Source: Apoderus coryli
Taxonomy: Eukaryota > Arthropoda > Insecta > Coleoptera > Attelabidae
DNA length: 64,000 nt
Direction: 5' to 3'
NCBI GenBank assembly: GCA_911728435.2
Contig: OU452200.1
Coordinates: 40,067,715-40,131,714, forward strand
Below the pieces are notes generated by a model. The model was given only the letters and a program-made list of their open reading frames with translations, searched no databases and was not told the origin of the DNA. Below are positions 1 through 11,692 of the stretch, one piece after another; positions within the stretch are counted from its first letter, which is position 1; every line of letters starts with the position of its first letter. Both the position numbers and the translations under genes were made by a program.

Positions 1-124
1 CAATTCTGCATGATTTTTGTTAAGGGTTGTCAGTACTCAAATTGCTTCAGTTTTGCTCAAAATACGTTTTTCCATTAGTCAGAGCTGATCTTTTTTATAT
101 TCCTTCAAAATCATAACATCCTGT

Positions 125-250
125 ATAACTTAAAAGAAGACTATTTGCATCAGTAAACAAGGGCATTTATGCAAAGTGCATAATTTGCATTTTTTATGCA
201 TTTTATTGTTTTTCTGCATATTTTTGTAAAAAGCTGCATATAGTATGATG
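125..250. repeat. TGCATA-rich inverted arm, left
   Basis: This AT-rich stretch is dense in TGCATA/TATGCA words and starts near AGGGCATTTATGCA. A related block in opposite orientation lies at 1886-2012, where the reverse complement reads AGGGCAAATATGCA. The two may be degenerate ends of an older element enclosing the 385-2098 element. The rest of 1-384 shows no gene. Confidence 0.35.
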
Positions 251-1055
251 TATTTAGCCAAAAATGTTTACATCATACATAATTGTTAGAATGAAAATTC
301 CTAATTCTATACGTAATTTTTAAATTTAAAACCAAAGTCAGTACCGAAATAGCGGGGAAAACCCACCCTAATAAAAGATATATACAGGGTGATTCATTAT
401 GGTTGCAACAAACGAAAACTGGAGATTCCTGAAAAGAATTCAAGCATTTTTTGCCATTGAACCCATGTCCGCAAATGCTTCGTTATCGAGATACAGGGTG
501 TCCAAATTTAGTGGTCAAATTAACTTTTTTGATCATTTCTCAAAAACTAGCTAACCGATTTCGACAAAATTTTACATGCATTTGAGGACAGATAACCTAA
601 AATATTCTGAATTATTTTGGTTTTCATTAACTGTTCATTGGCGTAGATATAGGGGGCATTTGGATAAATTTTACACATAAATTAGTTAAACACGCTTTGA
701 CAAGCTTCATTATTATAAATTATTACTTTTTTAAAAAGAGCAACTTATAAGCTACAAAAAAGTTAATTACGTCGATGTTGTGGTTTCTACTACCATTTTT
801 ATGGAAACCGATAAATTTCAAGTTAATGGTAGATTTAAATCAAAATAACGTTTACCAGAAATAAAAATAAAAATCAAAGTTGCCGTGGAAAACGATTTAA
901 TAATAACAAATTACTTAACAACAAATTTTAAGGCCTATCAATACAATTAAAAATTTAACAATAAAAAAACTAAACTCGATATTAAAATAAGAAAATTAAT
1001 AACAACTGTTCAAATTGCCCTCCATTGACAGTAATGCACATTTTACATCTTTCAA

Positions 1056-1745
1056 CTAATGAATTTGTAGCTCTAATAAGGATATTATGATTGTTGCATT
1101 GTAAACCAATTGTTTCATGTACTCCCATAAAAAGAAGTCGAGCGGATTCAGATCCGGTGATCTTGGAGGCCACCCAATGGAACCACCCAAACGAATCAAA
1201 TTGTTTCCAAACAGTTGATTTAAAACTTTAGTTACTTGTCTACCACGGTGCGCAGGGGCTCCGTCATGTTGATACCACATGTTTTGAACAATATTCAGAG
1301 GTACATCCTCAATAAATTCGGGCAGGCGGTTGTGTAGGAAAAGACTGTATTGATTTGAGTTTAAATGCCCATTACGAACAACGGCAATAATTTATTGTTA
1401 AACATGCCACCCCAAACATTGATACTAAAACGTTCTTGAAAATATCGCGGCCTAATAGCACGAGGGTTGTTTAAAGACTATACATGTTCATTATGGTTTG
1501 TATTTATGCCATCTCTAGTAAAAGTTGCTGCATCTGACCAGAGCACTTTCTCTAAAAATCTTTCATCTTCTTGATGCTTACCAAGAACCCAATTACAAAA
1601 TAGTAGGCGCTTTTCACAGTCTCCAGGATGTAGGGCCTGGACATCTTGATGATGATAGAGATAGAGCATTTCTCGATTTAATAGTCTCCAAACAGTTGTT
1701 CGAGTTAATGCCAATTGAGTTGGTATTCTTCTAGTGTTAATATTG
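1056..1745 (-). pseudogene. DD41D-type Tc1/mariner transposase remnant
   Basis: Two reading frames on the minus strand join into a broken transposase. The upstream part (from about 1745) ends an HTH region, followed by VLWSDAATFTRDG, the segment with the first catalytic Asp. The downstream part (1280-1056) carries WYQHDGAPAH with the second Asp and WPPRSPDLNPLDFFLW with the third. There are 41 residues between the second and third Asp, the spacing of the rosa-like DD41D group. Stops and frameshifts separate the parts and the N terminus is missing, so it is dead. Confidence 0.75.
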
Positions 1746-1885
1746 AATGGTATATTGTTTTTACAACTTTTAAGTTTAATTTCTAATTATTTACGTCCAA
1801 AAGTGTAATATAATGTAAATTAAAGATGTGTATTAAATAAATATATCTAATAATAATATTGTAAATAATGTAGTATGTTTTTTTG

Positions 1886-2012
1886 CCTATTTTTCATTTT
1901 TTTTGCATATTTTTGAATTTTTTGCATATTTTTTTAATTTTTTTGCATATTTTTAATAAAGTACATGCATATTTATTTCATATTTTAGTGCATATTTGCC
2001 CTTCTTTAGTTA
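1886..2012. repeat. TGCATA-rich inverted arm, right
   Basis: Five or more TTTTTGCATATTTTT words occur in a T-rich run, inverted relative to the block at 125-250. The open reading frame across it is low-complexity Phe/Leu/Ile and not a plausible gene. Confidence 0.35.
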
Positions 2013-2098
2013 TCACCAGCCTAAACAGGTTTTCTTCAAATTTACTATACCTACACGGAAATATTTACCTTTGTGTATCTTTTTTTTACACCGCCCTG

Positions 2099-3114
2099 TA
2101 AAATTGTAGTGTTTTGCAAAATCAAATTTGCTGGTTTTGGTATATTAAACCGTCTTGCTAGACTCACAAGGTATACGAGATACAATTTTATTATATGCCT
2201 GCATATCAAATTATATTCATGATATCCACTATTAAAATATCTTATAAAACTAAGAAAATATGCATAATTGCATTAAATAACTAACGTTATTGATATTAAT
2301 ATGATACTAGCTCTGTATATGCTTAGTTAAATTTTGCTTAGGTTTCATAATTAGCAAAAATACGAGGTCGCGTTCTTTAAAATTATACCTATTACAAAAT
2401 TTTTGTTGCACGATACTGTTTTAATTTCAAATTAGAAGTTTGACGTCGCCATGCTACATACAGATTATAATAAATAACGGAACTGGTGTGAAATGTAAAC
2501 TGCTATAGTTTTTATTTAAATTTACAGACGACAATAATGTAATTAAGTTTCAAATCAAAAATTGTATAGTAATGATAGATAATACCAGTTTTTGAACTAG
2601 TTACTATGTATAATGTAGTCAATCAATAGAAGATAATCGAAAATGATAAAAGCTGCCGAATCCCTTTCACGTTATTTTGATCGCGAATGGCACACATAAC
2701 AATAATATGCAAAATTTATATTATATACAGTGCTTTCATTTTAACACCTGCCACCCAGAATAACTCATTTTCAACAAAAAACACGTGGACTTTTTTGTTT
2801 AGCTCGTGGGCATTTTCTTCAACGCCAAATGCCAGAAATTTTAGCTCACCTTAGTCCCGATTTCCTTTTGAGAAATGGTACGACTGAACTGAGGTGAGGA
2901 TATGAGGAAATATGCAATATTGTTTAAAAAGTGTTTTCGCATTCTTAATAAAGTAGAGTTTTACTTGCAAAGTCCTAAAAACCCAATACATCTGACTATT
3001 TAACGCAAAATTTAAATGACAAGAAACTTGCTGAAAAAAATAATATCAAATGTCAGCTTAACGTTTTTTCTCCGTATACTACCAAGAATAAATGAAATTG
3101 TTCGACCCGTTTGA
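2099..3114. other. Non-coding AT-rich stretch, no gene seen
   Basis: No protein similarity, RNA gene or clear repeat ends were recognised here. The stretch separates the first CAGGG element from P-like copy 1. Confidence 0.5.
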
Positions 3115-3340
3115 GATAAAGGCAGAGAACAACAGAGAATGTGATCTTGCTGGTGGGGGAAGAGATTGCGCATAGTATTGCGCACTCAAAATCGCCATGT
3201 TTTCTTATACTCTCATTGTCGTCGGGATATTTTATTTGTGCTTTGCTATTTCAAGTGATTTGTTTTCCAGTAGTATTCTGTGTGTTATATTGTGTGTTTT
3301 TGTTTTATAAACTTTTGATAGTGATATTGTTTATTTTGAA

Positions 3341-3444
3341 ATGCAAAAAAGCAGAGGCGGAATGATGCGTGCTGGGAAGAATTGCAGGAATAAATATTAT
3401 AACTGCAATTTATCATTCTTTAGTTTCCCGATGGATAGTAAAAG
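3341..3444 (+). pseudogene. THAP-domain first exon of P-like copy 1
   Basis: An ATG opens a 34-codon exon that includes KNCRNKYYNC and LSFFSFPMDSK and ends at a good donor (AG/GTAAGA). This matches the start of a C2CH THAP zinc finger, the DNA-binding domain of P transposases. The first zinc cysteine is Arg here (MMRAGKNC), whereas copies 2 and 3 keep Cys (MMCAAKNC), so this copy is damaged. No following exon was found. Confidence 0.7.
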
Positions 3445-3670
3445 GTAAGATATTTATGTAGTATTTGAATTAGATGCATATAAAATTACATTAAAATAAT
3501 ATCATATAGGTACATTAAATCAAATTACCAATTGTTATTTTGAAAAACAAATATTTCTAAACAAACTGTTTAAAAGATTGAGCTTACTTGCCTAAAAAAT
3601 CACACAAATTTTTTAAAAAACTTCGCTTAATTTCGCAGCACAATGGCCCTTATTTTTTATAACTTGGTTC

Positions 3671-4350
3671 AGTCTAGTAAGACTTGCATGAATGTGCATG
3701 TCTTACTTTCAATATATTATGCATTGATCTATTCAGCAATTGCGTATGGTATAGTGGTCTGGGGCAGGCCTAGTATGATTGACAGAGTTTTTATACTACA
3801 AAAACGAGCAGTGCGTTGCATTTTTAATATTCCTTTTAGGGGTACTTGTAGGGACGCTTTTAAACAAAATCGTTTGCTCACAGTCCCATCTATTTACCTA
3901 TATAAAACGCTCTGACATATTTACAAAAATAAAGATGGCGCGCGTACGTGTGGAGACAACCACGAGTATTCCACTAGGGGAAGGGATCGATTGTGCTTGC
4001 CTCGTCCCAAACACGAATTTTACAAAAAGTCACCAAAATACGCGGGCTACCAATGTTATAATCTCCTGCCCGAGGACGTCAAGGGTTGCCAAACTGAGAC
4101 ACAATTTAAAAGAAAATTAAAGCGGTATTTGATTGATAACGTGTTCTACAGCTTTCAGGAGTTTGTTGATACTAATGGACGGTAGTTTTTTTTTTTTTAG
4201 CGATTGTAATTGTTCATTTGCTGTTTATTTGTTTTATTTTTTTTCTCTGAATGTTGTTATGAGTGTTTTTATTTTAAACATTATTGTTTACATATTGACA
4301 TGTCTATGTACAGAAATGTACAATTTATGACTGAATAAAGAAATTTGAAT
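3671..4350 (+). pseudogene. Non-LTR retrotransposon 3' fragment inside P-like copy 1
   Basis: The sequence is the C-terminal part of a LINE reverse transcriptase ORF: YYALIYSAIAYGIVVWG, then RVFILQKRAVRCIF, then after a frameshift LPRPKHEFYKKSPKYAGY and FKRKLKRYLIDNVFYS. It ends in an AATAAAG/AATTTGAATTTGAA tail. It follows P-like sequence ending GGTTCAGTCTA, which continues differently in copy 2, so it is an insertion or replacement. The same LINE type is seen at 8128-8781. Confidence 0.75.
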
Positions 4351-4840
4351 TTGAATACAAATTTGTATGGTATGACAATTTTGTAGAATACATTTTCACA
4401 TTAGCAAATATATTTGAAAATAATTTTGAAAATTGTTTAATCAAGTTCAATATTATTAATAATTTTATTAATTTAAGCAAAAATGTAAAGTTTGAACATC
4501 CATGTTTTAATTTCCCAAAAAAATATGTTACCAAATTATATTTTAGGTTAAAGTTATTTTATACATTAAAATTAATCAATAGAAATTTTAAAAATATAAA
4601 TAAAAATAAAATGATTATATGAAAACATGAAGAAAAGTATTTGTTTGTTTTTATAATTAATAAAGATGTAATTCTATTATAAAATAATTCTATTACTCCC
4701 CTGTTCTTTACCTATCCTGTAATTTCAATAAAACGTAAATACTGATCTGTCGAGTATATTAAAAAATGGCTACCACCTGCCTCGCACTGGGCAATAGAAA
4801 GTGGTGGGAGTTCATATTCTCTGTTGTTCTCTGATAAAGG

Positions 4841-5493
4841 CATGAAAAGCATAGTAAACAACAAAATAAAATAGCAAACAAAAACGCTGGTACATCCTTT
4901 ATCAAACCTCAAACGTCAAAGTTATTTTTGTGTCAAAAAATAAACATTGAGCTTTATTACACCTTTTTTTCTTATAAATCATTAAAATTAAAGGGGAAAA
5001 AATTATATTTCAAAAATGGAGACAAGTATCCTTCAGGTTTTAAATTAACTTTATAGGATATAGGCCAAAAAATTTCGAAAATTCGCGTTTTTTCTTTAAA
5101 TACCAAAACGGAAAAGGCTGCAAAATCGACGAGTTCATGCCGAAAATCGTGTCTACTCTCAGCAAGATTCAAAATGAAAACACTGTACATTCCCAGTCAA
5201 AAGAAGTAACAAATAATACTGATATATTAAAAGTAGACTACATTTGAAAGTTAATCAGGATTTATTAATTTTAAGTAATCTTTATGGAAATTGTATTGTA
5301 TGTATACAAGGTGTCACACGCAACGTAAACTCAGATAGCGAAAAATGATGTGTGCTCGTAAACAAAATGACATTTATATACTCTAACCAAAAAAAATTAT
5401 AGTAGGATGAAACCCATTGGAAAAGGTAGAGAATATAACAAAAATGAAAGGAAAAATAAATTACGGGCGATATCAGGTCGGGAAGGGGGAGGG
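4841..5493. other. Non-coding stretch, no gene seen
   Basis: AT-rich sequence with no recognisable domain. A GGTGTCACACGCAACG word near 5310 may be a transposon end, but its partner was not found. Confidence 0.4.
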
Positions 5494-5958
5494 GGTGAGT
5501 TTTTAAGGGTAAAAACGGTTAATCTCGATTTCCGGTAAAACTACAGAAAGTAGAGATTTCAACGAACAAAAAACCCACCAACTTTTTTAAAAAAGCATAT
5601 ATTTTGACGTGAGAATTTTCGATTGAAAATTAGGGTGTTTTTTCGATATTAAGTCAAAATAAGGTGAAAAAATGAATATTTTAAATCAAAAAAATTACTG
5701 CATGTTTGGGACATACAAAGCTAAGTTTCCACCAAATTTCGTGAAAAAATAAATTATTTTGCAAAAGATAAAAATAAAAAACCAAAAACTCGGTTATTCG
5801 AATTTTTCACATACATTTTGAGGTTATGTGAAAAAAGTGTCCATACAAAAGTTGTAGATCTTTTTATTACCTACAACTTTGCCATTTAACTTTTTTTCAT
5901 AAGACTTGCAGTTTTACCGGAAATCGAATTAAGCGTTTTTTACCCTTAAAAACTTACC
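5494..5958. repeat. Fold-back MITE with imperfect inverted arms
   Basis: The left arm 5494-5550 (GTTTTTAAGGGTAAAAACGG, then CGATTTCCGGTAAAACT) returns inverted at 5905-5958. About 350 bp of non-coding AT-rich DNA lies between. Borders beyond the arms are unclear. Confidence 0.6.
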
Positions 5959-6361
5959 ATTTTTAAAATTATCGACATTGGTCTACATGTTAACAAAAAT
6001 ATTGCAGATCCATTTTCACGTGTGAAAACCGGATAAAATTGTCGCGTTGTCATTTTTTGCAGGATTTTGAACTTTTCCTGCACTTCGCCTTTTGGATAAA
6101 CACACCACCAACTGTGAATATGGTTATATATTATGCTGTTTGCTCTATTTTTAAAATGCCTTGGCTTTAATATTATACATTCATGTAGCGTTTTCTAATT
6201 TTAGTTGATGTTGATCTACACAACAATATTTTTCCCGCGTCATGTTTAAATTATTCTCATTTCTGGAAATTACATTTTTATTATTATATTAAAAACATTT
6301 TGTTTTATACAAATATTTATAGTTTTTTTTTTTATTTTATGCAGTTAATAAGCCATTTGGT

Positions 6362-6826
6362 ATGGTACTCAAAATTCTGGTGCATTTCATTTTGGAGAAA
6401 AATAATGATAAGCATCAATTAACAATAAATGCTGCAAAAACACAAGTCTTGTTTTTTGGTAAAAACAAACAACATGTTAAAAATTGTATACAAATTAAGC
6501 TCAATGATGTGTCACTGCAAATTACAGACAAGGTCAGAAGTTTGGGACTAGTATTGGATTCCGAATTACGCTTCAATGATCACATCTCTAAATGCATTTC
6601 AAAATCATATGCCTCATTGAAGATGCTTTATCCACATAGACACGTTCTCTCTGTTGAACTTAAAGCTAGACTCACTGACACTCTGGTTTTGAGTAATTTT
6701 AATTTTTGTGACGTTGTTTATGGCCCCTGTTTGCTAAATATTGACAAAAATCGTATCCAACGCGTTCAAAAATCATGTTTGAGGTACATTTTTGGGATTA
6801 GGAAGTACGAGTTGTTATTGCGTTAA
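6362..6826 (+). pseudogene. LINE reverse transcriptase C-terminal fragment
   Basis: The 154-residue frame carries the post-catalytic part of a non-LTR reverse transcriptase: LTINAAKTQVLFFGK, then VRSLGLVLDSELRFNDHISK and RIQRVQKSCLRYIFGIRK. The catalytic YADD box and endonuclease are absent, so this is a 5'-truncated copy. The flanks 5960-6360 and 6830-7925 are AT-rich and show no other gene. Confidence 0.75.
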
Positions 6827-7740
6827 TTAGAGTAATTTTCAATTTTGGGAGCTTCACAATATGATTTTTTGTTTGTTTATCTATTTTTCACTGTTACTAT
6901 ACTTTGAATATGATATTTTAGTTTGGGCTGAATTTCTATTTTATTATTATATATATTATTATTTTACTGCCATTCAGCCCATTTTGTGGTTCTTTTTTTT
7001 TTTTGGTCTAAATATTTATAACATATTGAATATGTATCTTATTTTGAACTTGAAAATTCTGCACAAAATACATCAAATATTACTGGTGTTATTCATTTTT
7101 AAAACGACATAATATAAGTATAATTTTTAATATAAATAGGCAAAACAAAACATATTAATTAATTTATAGAATCCTTCTGGAAAAATGCTGCTTCAAATGT
7201 ACACATCGTATAATATTAATATACAATTTGTGGCGATTTTAATCTCCTTGTCAATGTTTTTTAGAAATTTAAATCGGTTTATGGGACGTTTAAAAAAAAA
7301 CAATTTAGAAATATACAAATAATGTCCATTATTATAAACCCAATTAAATGCATAGTGAAAAATACTACGTACAACACTGACTAAGTAAGAAATAAAAAAA
7401 AAAAGATATTCGAAACTGATTAACCAACCTTGAATGCGGAATGAGGTTCGTTCAATTTTATTAATAAACATATTACAATAATACCTATTTAATGTTATTT
7501 TCGTATTTATTATTTCGGTAAATTTATTATTGTTCAAAAGTTATTTGCTGATATACATACATAAAATTTAAACGGTCGCAAACAAAAAAAGTCAAAGCAT
7601 AAATGCGGTTATTTAAGGTAATTCGCAATAATAGATACCTAATCTATGGGACGTAATTAAAATTAACGATTAATTTTATTTTTAATAAATAGTAATACGG
7701 CGATAAAATGTTAAACAAGCCAACCCAACTGTTTGATCGT

Positions 7741-7800
7741 TTGTCACCCCAAAACTTTCCCGGCCATAATATAATCCAAAAATATGACCTGGGCAACGAA
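7741..7800. repeat. Dispersed repeat module (CCCAAAACTTTCCCGG...)
   Basis: The block TGTCACCCCAAAACTTTCCC followed by CATAATATAATC and ATATGACCTG recurs at 59440-59490, partly at 48095-48115 and at 49877-49900. It is a fragment of a dispersed repeat, probably the SINE described at 49877-50090. Otherwise 6830-7925 is AT-rich with no convincing gene. Confidence 0.5.
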
Positions 7801-8127
7801 AAACGTTTGTACTGTATGCACTTCTCGGGGAAACCCAATATTTAAAAAAAAGAAATAAACATTAACTTAACTGTATATAACTTTATTATTAGCCTTGAGT
7901 TAGTACAAAAATCTAATAGTACATAGGCATGTCAAGTAAATAAACAATAAAACAATATAAAATCTAAACACAAATTCAATGGTATCAACCTATAGGTAAA
8001 ACTTATACACAAAAAATACCTGTATATGTACATTAAACCATAAACATACAACGTCAGAATAAGACAGTCAAACAAAAACAACAGTTCGTCACCACACAAG
8101 ACGTCAAAACACAATAAAGAAGGATCA

Positions 8128-8781
8128 TTAAGAGCAGTGCTCAACATACTCGCTCAGACTGTAAAAAGAGTGTAGTATAAGGAATTCCTTTAAATTTCTA
8201 CTAAATTGATGACTATTTCTCGAATTCCTAATAGATTCAGGCAACATATTAAAATAAAGTAGTCCAGAGTAATCTGGTGTCTTTTTAAAAAACTCATGTC
8301 GAGGCCTAGATAAAAGCATCCTCTCTCTGCCCCTAGAGGCATAGTCGTGCAAGGAGCCATTACGCCGAAACCTGCAGATATTTTTAAAAATATACGTCAG
8401 GATTTTAAGCAAGTATATACAAGCAACCGTGAGTAAACGCCATCGTCTAAATGTCTCCCTACACGAGAAATTGTAGGGCAGGCGAAACATAGTGCGTAAA
8501 ATTCTTTTTTGGATGATGAACACCCTGGATATGCCACTCGATCGTCCCCAGACGATAATGTTGTAGGCAATAGTAGCATACACGAAAGAGTAATAAATAT
8601 TAAGTAGACCACCACTTCTGAGAGTGTAAATCACGTAAGCCTGGCTGTTCAGAGTACGACTGACAGACTCCGAATGATCAGCCCACTGCAGCCGCCGATC
8701 GAAGGTCACTCCCAAAATCCTCGAAGACGTAGCCCACTCCAGCCCTCTCATAATTATAACTTTCTTTTTGTAAATCATCAA
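8128..8781 (-). pseudogene. LINE reverse transcriptase C-terminal fragment
   Basis: A 217-residue minus-strand frame contains ILGVTFDRRLQWADH, YYSFVYATIAYNIIVWGR, VFIIQKRILRTMFRLPY and FSRNLKEFLILHSFYSLSEY. It is the C-terminal third of a non-LTR reverse transcriptase ORF, the same family as 3671-4350. Upstream catalytic motifs are missing, consistent with 5' truncation. A short inverted duplication sits at its 5' end (8750-8885). Confidence 0.8.
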
Positions 8782-8885
8782 AAACTTTAAATTTTCGTCA
8801 GTTATTGTTAACGGATTGCACTCTCACACAGCAATTAATTTAAAGTTTTTGATGATTTACAAAAAGAAAATTATAATTATGAAGA
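8750..8885. repeat. Inverted duplication at the 5' end of a LINE copy
   Basis: About 45 bp (ATAATTATAACTTTCTTTTT, then GTAAATCATCAAAAACTTTAAA) recur inverted at 8840-8885 after a spacer of about 45 bp. Such 5' inversions arise by twin priming during LINE integration. Confidence 0.65.
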
Positions 8886-8889
8886 CTTA

Positions 8890-10178
8890 TATTATGAACA
8901 ATATAAGTTTTGATCTTTTTAACAAAATTTTAATGCCTTTAATGGACTACTTCTTTAAAATATAGTTCTTTTAAGTTATTAATTTAAGTGTTTAGTTTTT
9001 AAGTGTAAATAAATTATTAATTTGGTTTAATTAATAATTATTATTAGTTTAATTCAAATCTCATTATTATTTCACACAAGAACGTTACAGTATAGTGTTC
9101 TCATTCTGAAGAGCTAACAATAAATAAAATAAATATTGTTCGCTTATACACCAGGACTCACCAAAAAAGTGGTGCCACCTTGTAATTTAATTTTTCTTCG
9201 TCCCACTTTAACAAAATATTTGCTTAAACTCTATCAAAGAATGAGAAAGATTTTTTTAAAGAAATTGCCGGTCGCCATCTACTTATAAACGAAAAAAAAA
9301 AAAGAAGAAGGAGGCGAAAACGGGAACTTTTATTCTTTTCATTTGTTTTGTTATATACTCTATGCTGAAATCGAAATTAAATATTGATTTTCGCAGATGA
9401 GGGGAAAACAACAAAAGCAATAGTAATATACCTATATGTATATAGTACAAAATATCATAAATAAGGTGTGCATTATATGTATAGAGATTTATACATTAGC
9501 TATACAGGGTGAGTTGGGAGGGATTCTAAGATGGCAAGCGTAGATTGGATGCCATATAATCCACGCAAATTCCAACTTGCTGCGAACATAACAATTTCAA
9601 TGTTGCCCAAGACACCAGAACTGAGCGAGCAAGATTTTTAACCTCAAATTCCATCTTCTTATTCCTGTACCTTGTCCGTTTATCGGACGTTGTCAATAAT
9701 ATTGGCTATAATAATCTTGTTTATCGCAGCTCGGAATATTTCAGCGGATGTTTTGCGATACCACTCTCGAAGATTTCGGAACCAAGATGTTCTTCTTCGT
9801 CCTGGACCTCTATTTCCGGCAATCTTACCCTGCATCACTAAATGAAGGAGGTAGTACTACTCAAGTTTTCGGCTTTTTATTGCTCTTATTACTTCTGTGT
9901 TTGTCTTCATTCGTTGTAGAACCACCTCATTTCTTACTCGGTCTGTAGACTCACATTTCAAAAGCCTCCATCCTCTTCAATAATGAGTCAGTCAGCGTCC
10001 AACTCTCTCCATTCCGTAGAGCAATGTGGAGAATATATAGCCGCGTGTTAATCTGATTTTTAATTTTTAATTTAATCAAATTACATATTTACAGTGAATC
10101 GGACTCTTAATTCCGTGGACAGTAGTTACACTGCATTTGGATATATTCAAAGACAACTCATGGCAATAATTTATTGTG
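8890..10178. other. No gene seen; one solitary transposon end
   Basis: AT-rich sequence. A TATACAGGGTGAGTTGGGAG word at 9503 looks like one end of a CAGGG-type element without a visible partner. The frame at 9748-9948 has no recognisable domain. Confidence 0.4.
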
Positions 10179-10394
10179 TTAATCACCGAGAAAAGCTGTA
10201 GCCCTAGACAAACGCAAGCTTAGAACCATTAAAACAATAAAAAGTAGTTCGTTAATCAAAACCGTAAAAAGCAACGCTCCAAGGTTCGACCCCTGGGGCA
10301 CTCCGGAGCTAACAGAAAACTCATGCGATTTGAAACCCTCATATTCAATATACCGAATTCTGATTCGTATAAAACCTAAGTTTGAGTAGGACAT
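10179..10394 (-). pseudogene. LINE reverse transcriptase fragment (GVPQGS box)
   Basis: A short minus-strand frame carries RIRYIEYEGFKSHEFSVSSG followed by VPQGSNLGALLFTVLINEL. This is the conserved motif just upstream of the YADD box in non-LTR reverse transcriptases. Expected Pro is Ala (GALLF) and the YADD region is lost. Confidence 0.7.
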
Positions 10395-10399
10395 ACTTA

Positions 10400-11690
10400 G
10401 CGGTCTATACGGTCATACGACCAATCTGTCCCCGCTATTTAGAAAACTGGTGCTTGTAATTCAATATCAGTCGTGCTATTAGCCAGTGCAGTAGTTGTTT
10501 TGCCTTGTTCTCTAATATTATACACAACATTTTCGATAGCGAGGACAGATTCATTCACGTTCTTAATTTCTATACAAATATATTTTAAAAAAATAATAAC
10601 ATATTAATTTTAAGCTTCCACTGTTTTGTATTAATAAATAAACAAATAAATTAAATCTTAAATATTTAAACTCTATTGGTGCGGACAATATTTTTATAAC
10701 ACAATCCAAATTTGTAAATGCACTGGTGTGGGCAACATAAGTCTGCCAAATCGAGTTTTGCGCTTACTTACGCATCTGGTCTATTAAATCTGTGACAGAG
10801 TATCCAAGATTGCTACGCAAGATCGCCCTGCAACTAAACCGTGGTGCTCTACCGCTAACACAACCTTCAATTAATTAGCGGGATAGTCATGGAGTAATAT
10901 TTGAAACAGTTTTGAATGAAAAATTACAAAAAAATGGAGATAATATTTCTGCTATGTTATTTTTTAGTTTTTAACCCCTTTCTACACGCCAATGTGATCT
11001 AAATTTTTTATGGTTAATGTTTTACGCTATATTATATTGAACCAATGAAGAATTATTCAATATTTCGAATAATTTTAAGAAGTATGAATTTTTTAACCCT
11101 TTTTTAGACCCCTAGCCTACGCTCAATGTTTCCTAAAAGTTAATCAGCACCTACCTATAATAGTAACATTGCATACTTCACCGTGAGAATAAACTAAGTA
11201 TTGCTTCAAATAATAATGATAAAGAAATATAAAAAATATTCCTGACTGATTAACTTTTTTTTTTTTAATAAATAGTCGATAAAATTATTACATTTAAATA
11301 GCAAATAATAGGTAACCTCAACTACCTATCTATCTAATTCAACAGCACAGTCACAATAATATACATATCTACTACCTACCTACAGAATGTAGGTAGTTTT
11401 AAAGATAAACTTGGTGTAGCATAAACCTAATTTTCTATATACGAATATTTTTATGTATTCTATATAGAAAACAGATTGAGAAAGTAAGTTTTGATATTTT
11501 TTTCAGCATCAACAAAATGACAATATAGTTGGAACGCAATAGGACTTACGGAAACCCTAATAGACCACTAGTATGAACTGTTTTAAAAGAGGTTGGGATT
11601 GGTATCGAAGTCTAAGTGGAGATGAATCATGGATTTACTTTTATAACCCGAACCGTATTTAAATTTAGACTTTGGCAATTTTCGAATCGC
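10400..11690. other. No gene seen
   Basis: AT-rich DNA. The stretch at 10960-11120 resembles degraded Helitron body sequence (the TTTTTAACCC, CTAGCCTACGCTCAATG wording of the 18.9-21.4 kb element). Short TACCTACCTAC words occur near 11320-11400. Confidence 0.4.
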
Positions 11691-11692
11691 AG

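Larger units (their letters stand above)
385..2098. mobile_element. CAGGG-ended Tc1/mariner-superfamily element, degenerate
   Basis: The left end reads TA then CAGGGTGATTCATTATGG; the right end is CCGCCCTG then TA. The body holds transposase debris in minus orientation (see 1056-1745). Apart from the CAGGG start the ends match poorly, so the exact borders are tentative. A TGCATA-rich block lies inside the right end and may belong to another insertion. Confidence 0.45.
3123..4832 (+). mobile_element. P-superfamily-like non-autonomous element, family 1 copy 1
   Basis: Terminal inverted repeats are CAGAGAACAACAGAGAAT on the left and its complement on the right. They are flanked by an 8-bp duplication GATAAAGG (3115-3122 and 4833-4840). 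In all three copies the duplication begins with G, so the alternative is a 7-bp duplication with fully symmetric ends. An 8-bp duplication is typical of P elements. Inside lie a THAP first exon with donor site and a LINE 3' fragment; no transposase core is visible. Copies 2 and 3 are at 17299 and 38366. Confidence 0.85.

Noticed and set aside
1883..2101. Phe/Leu/Ile-rich open frame
   Set aside because: Low-complexity translation of TTTTTGCATA repeats.
7193..7537. 114-residue open frame, minus strand
   Set aside because: AT-rich, no recognisable motif, no splice or promoter context.
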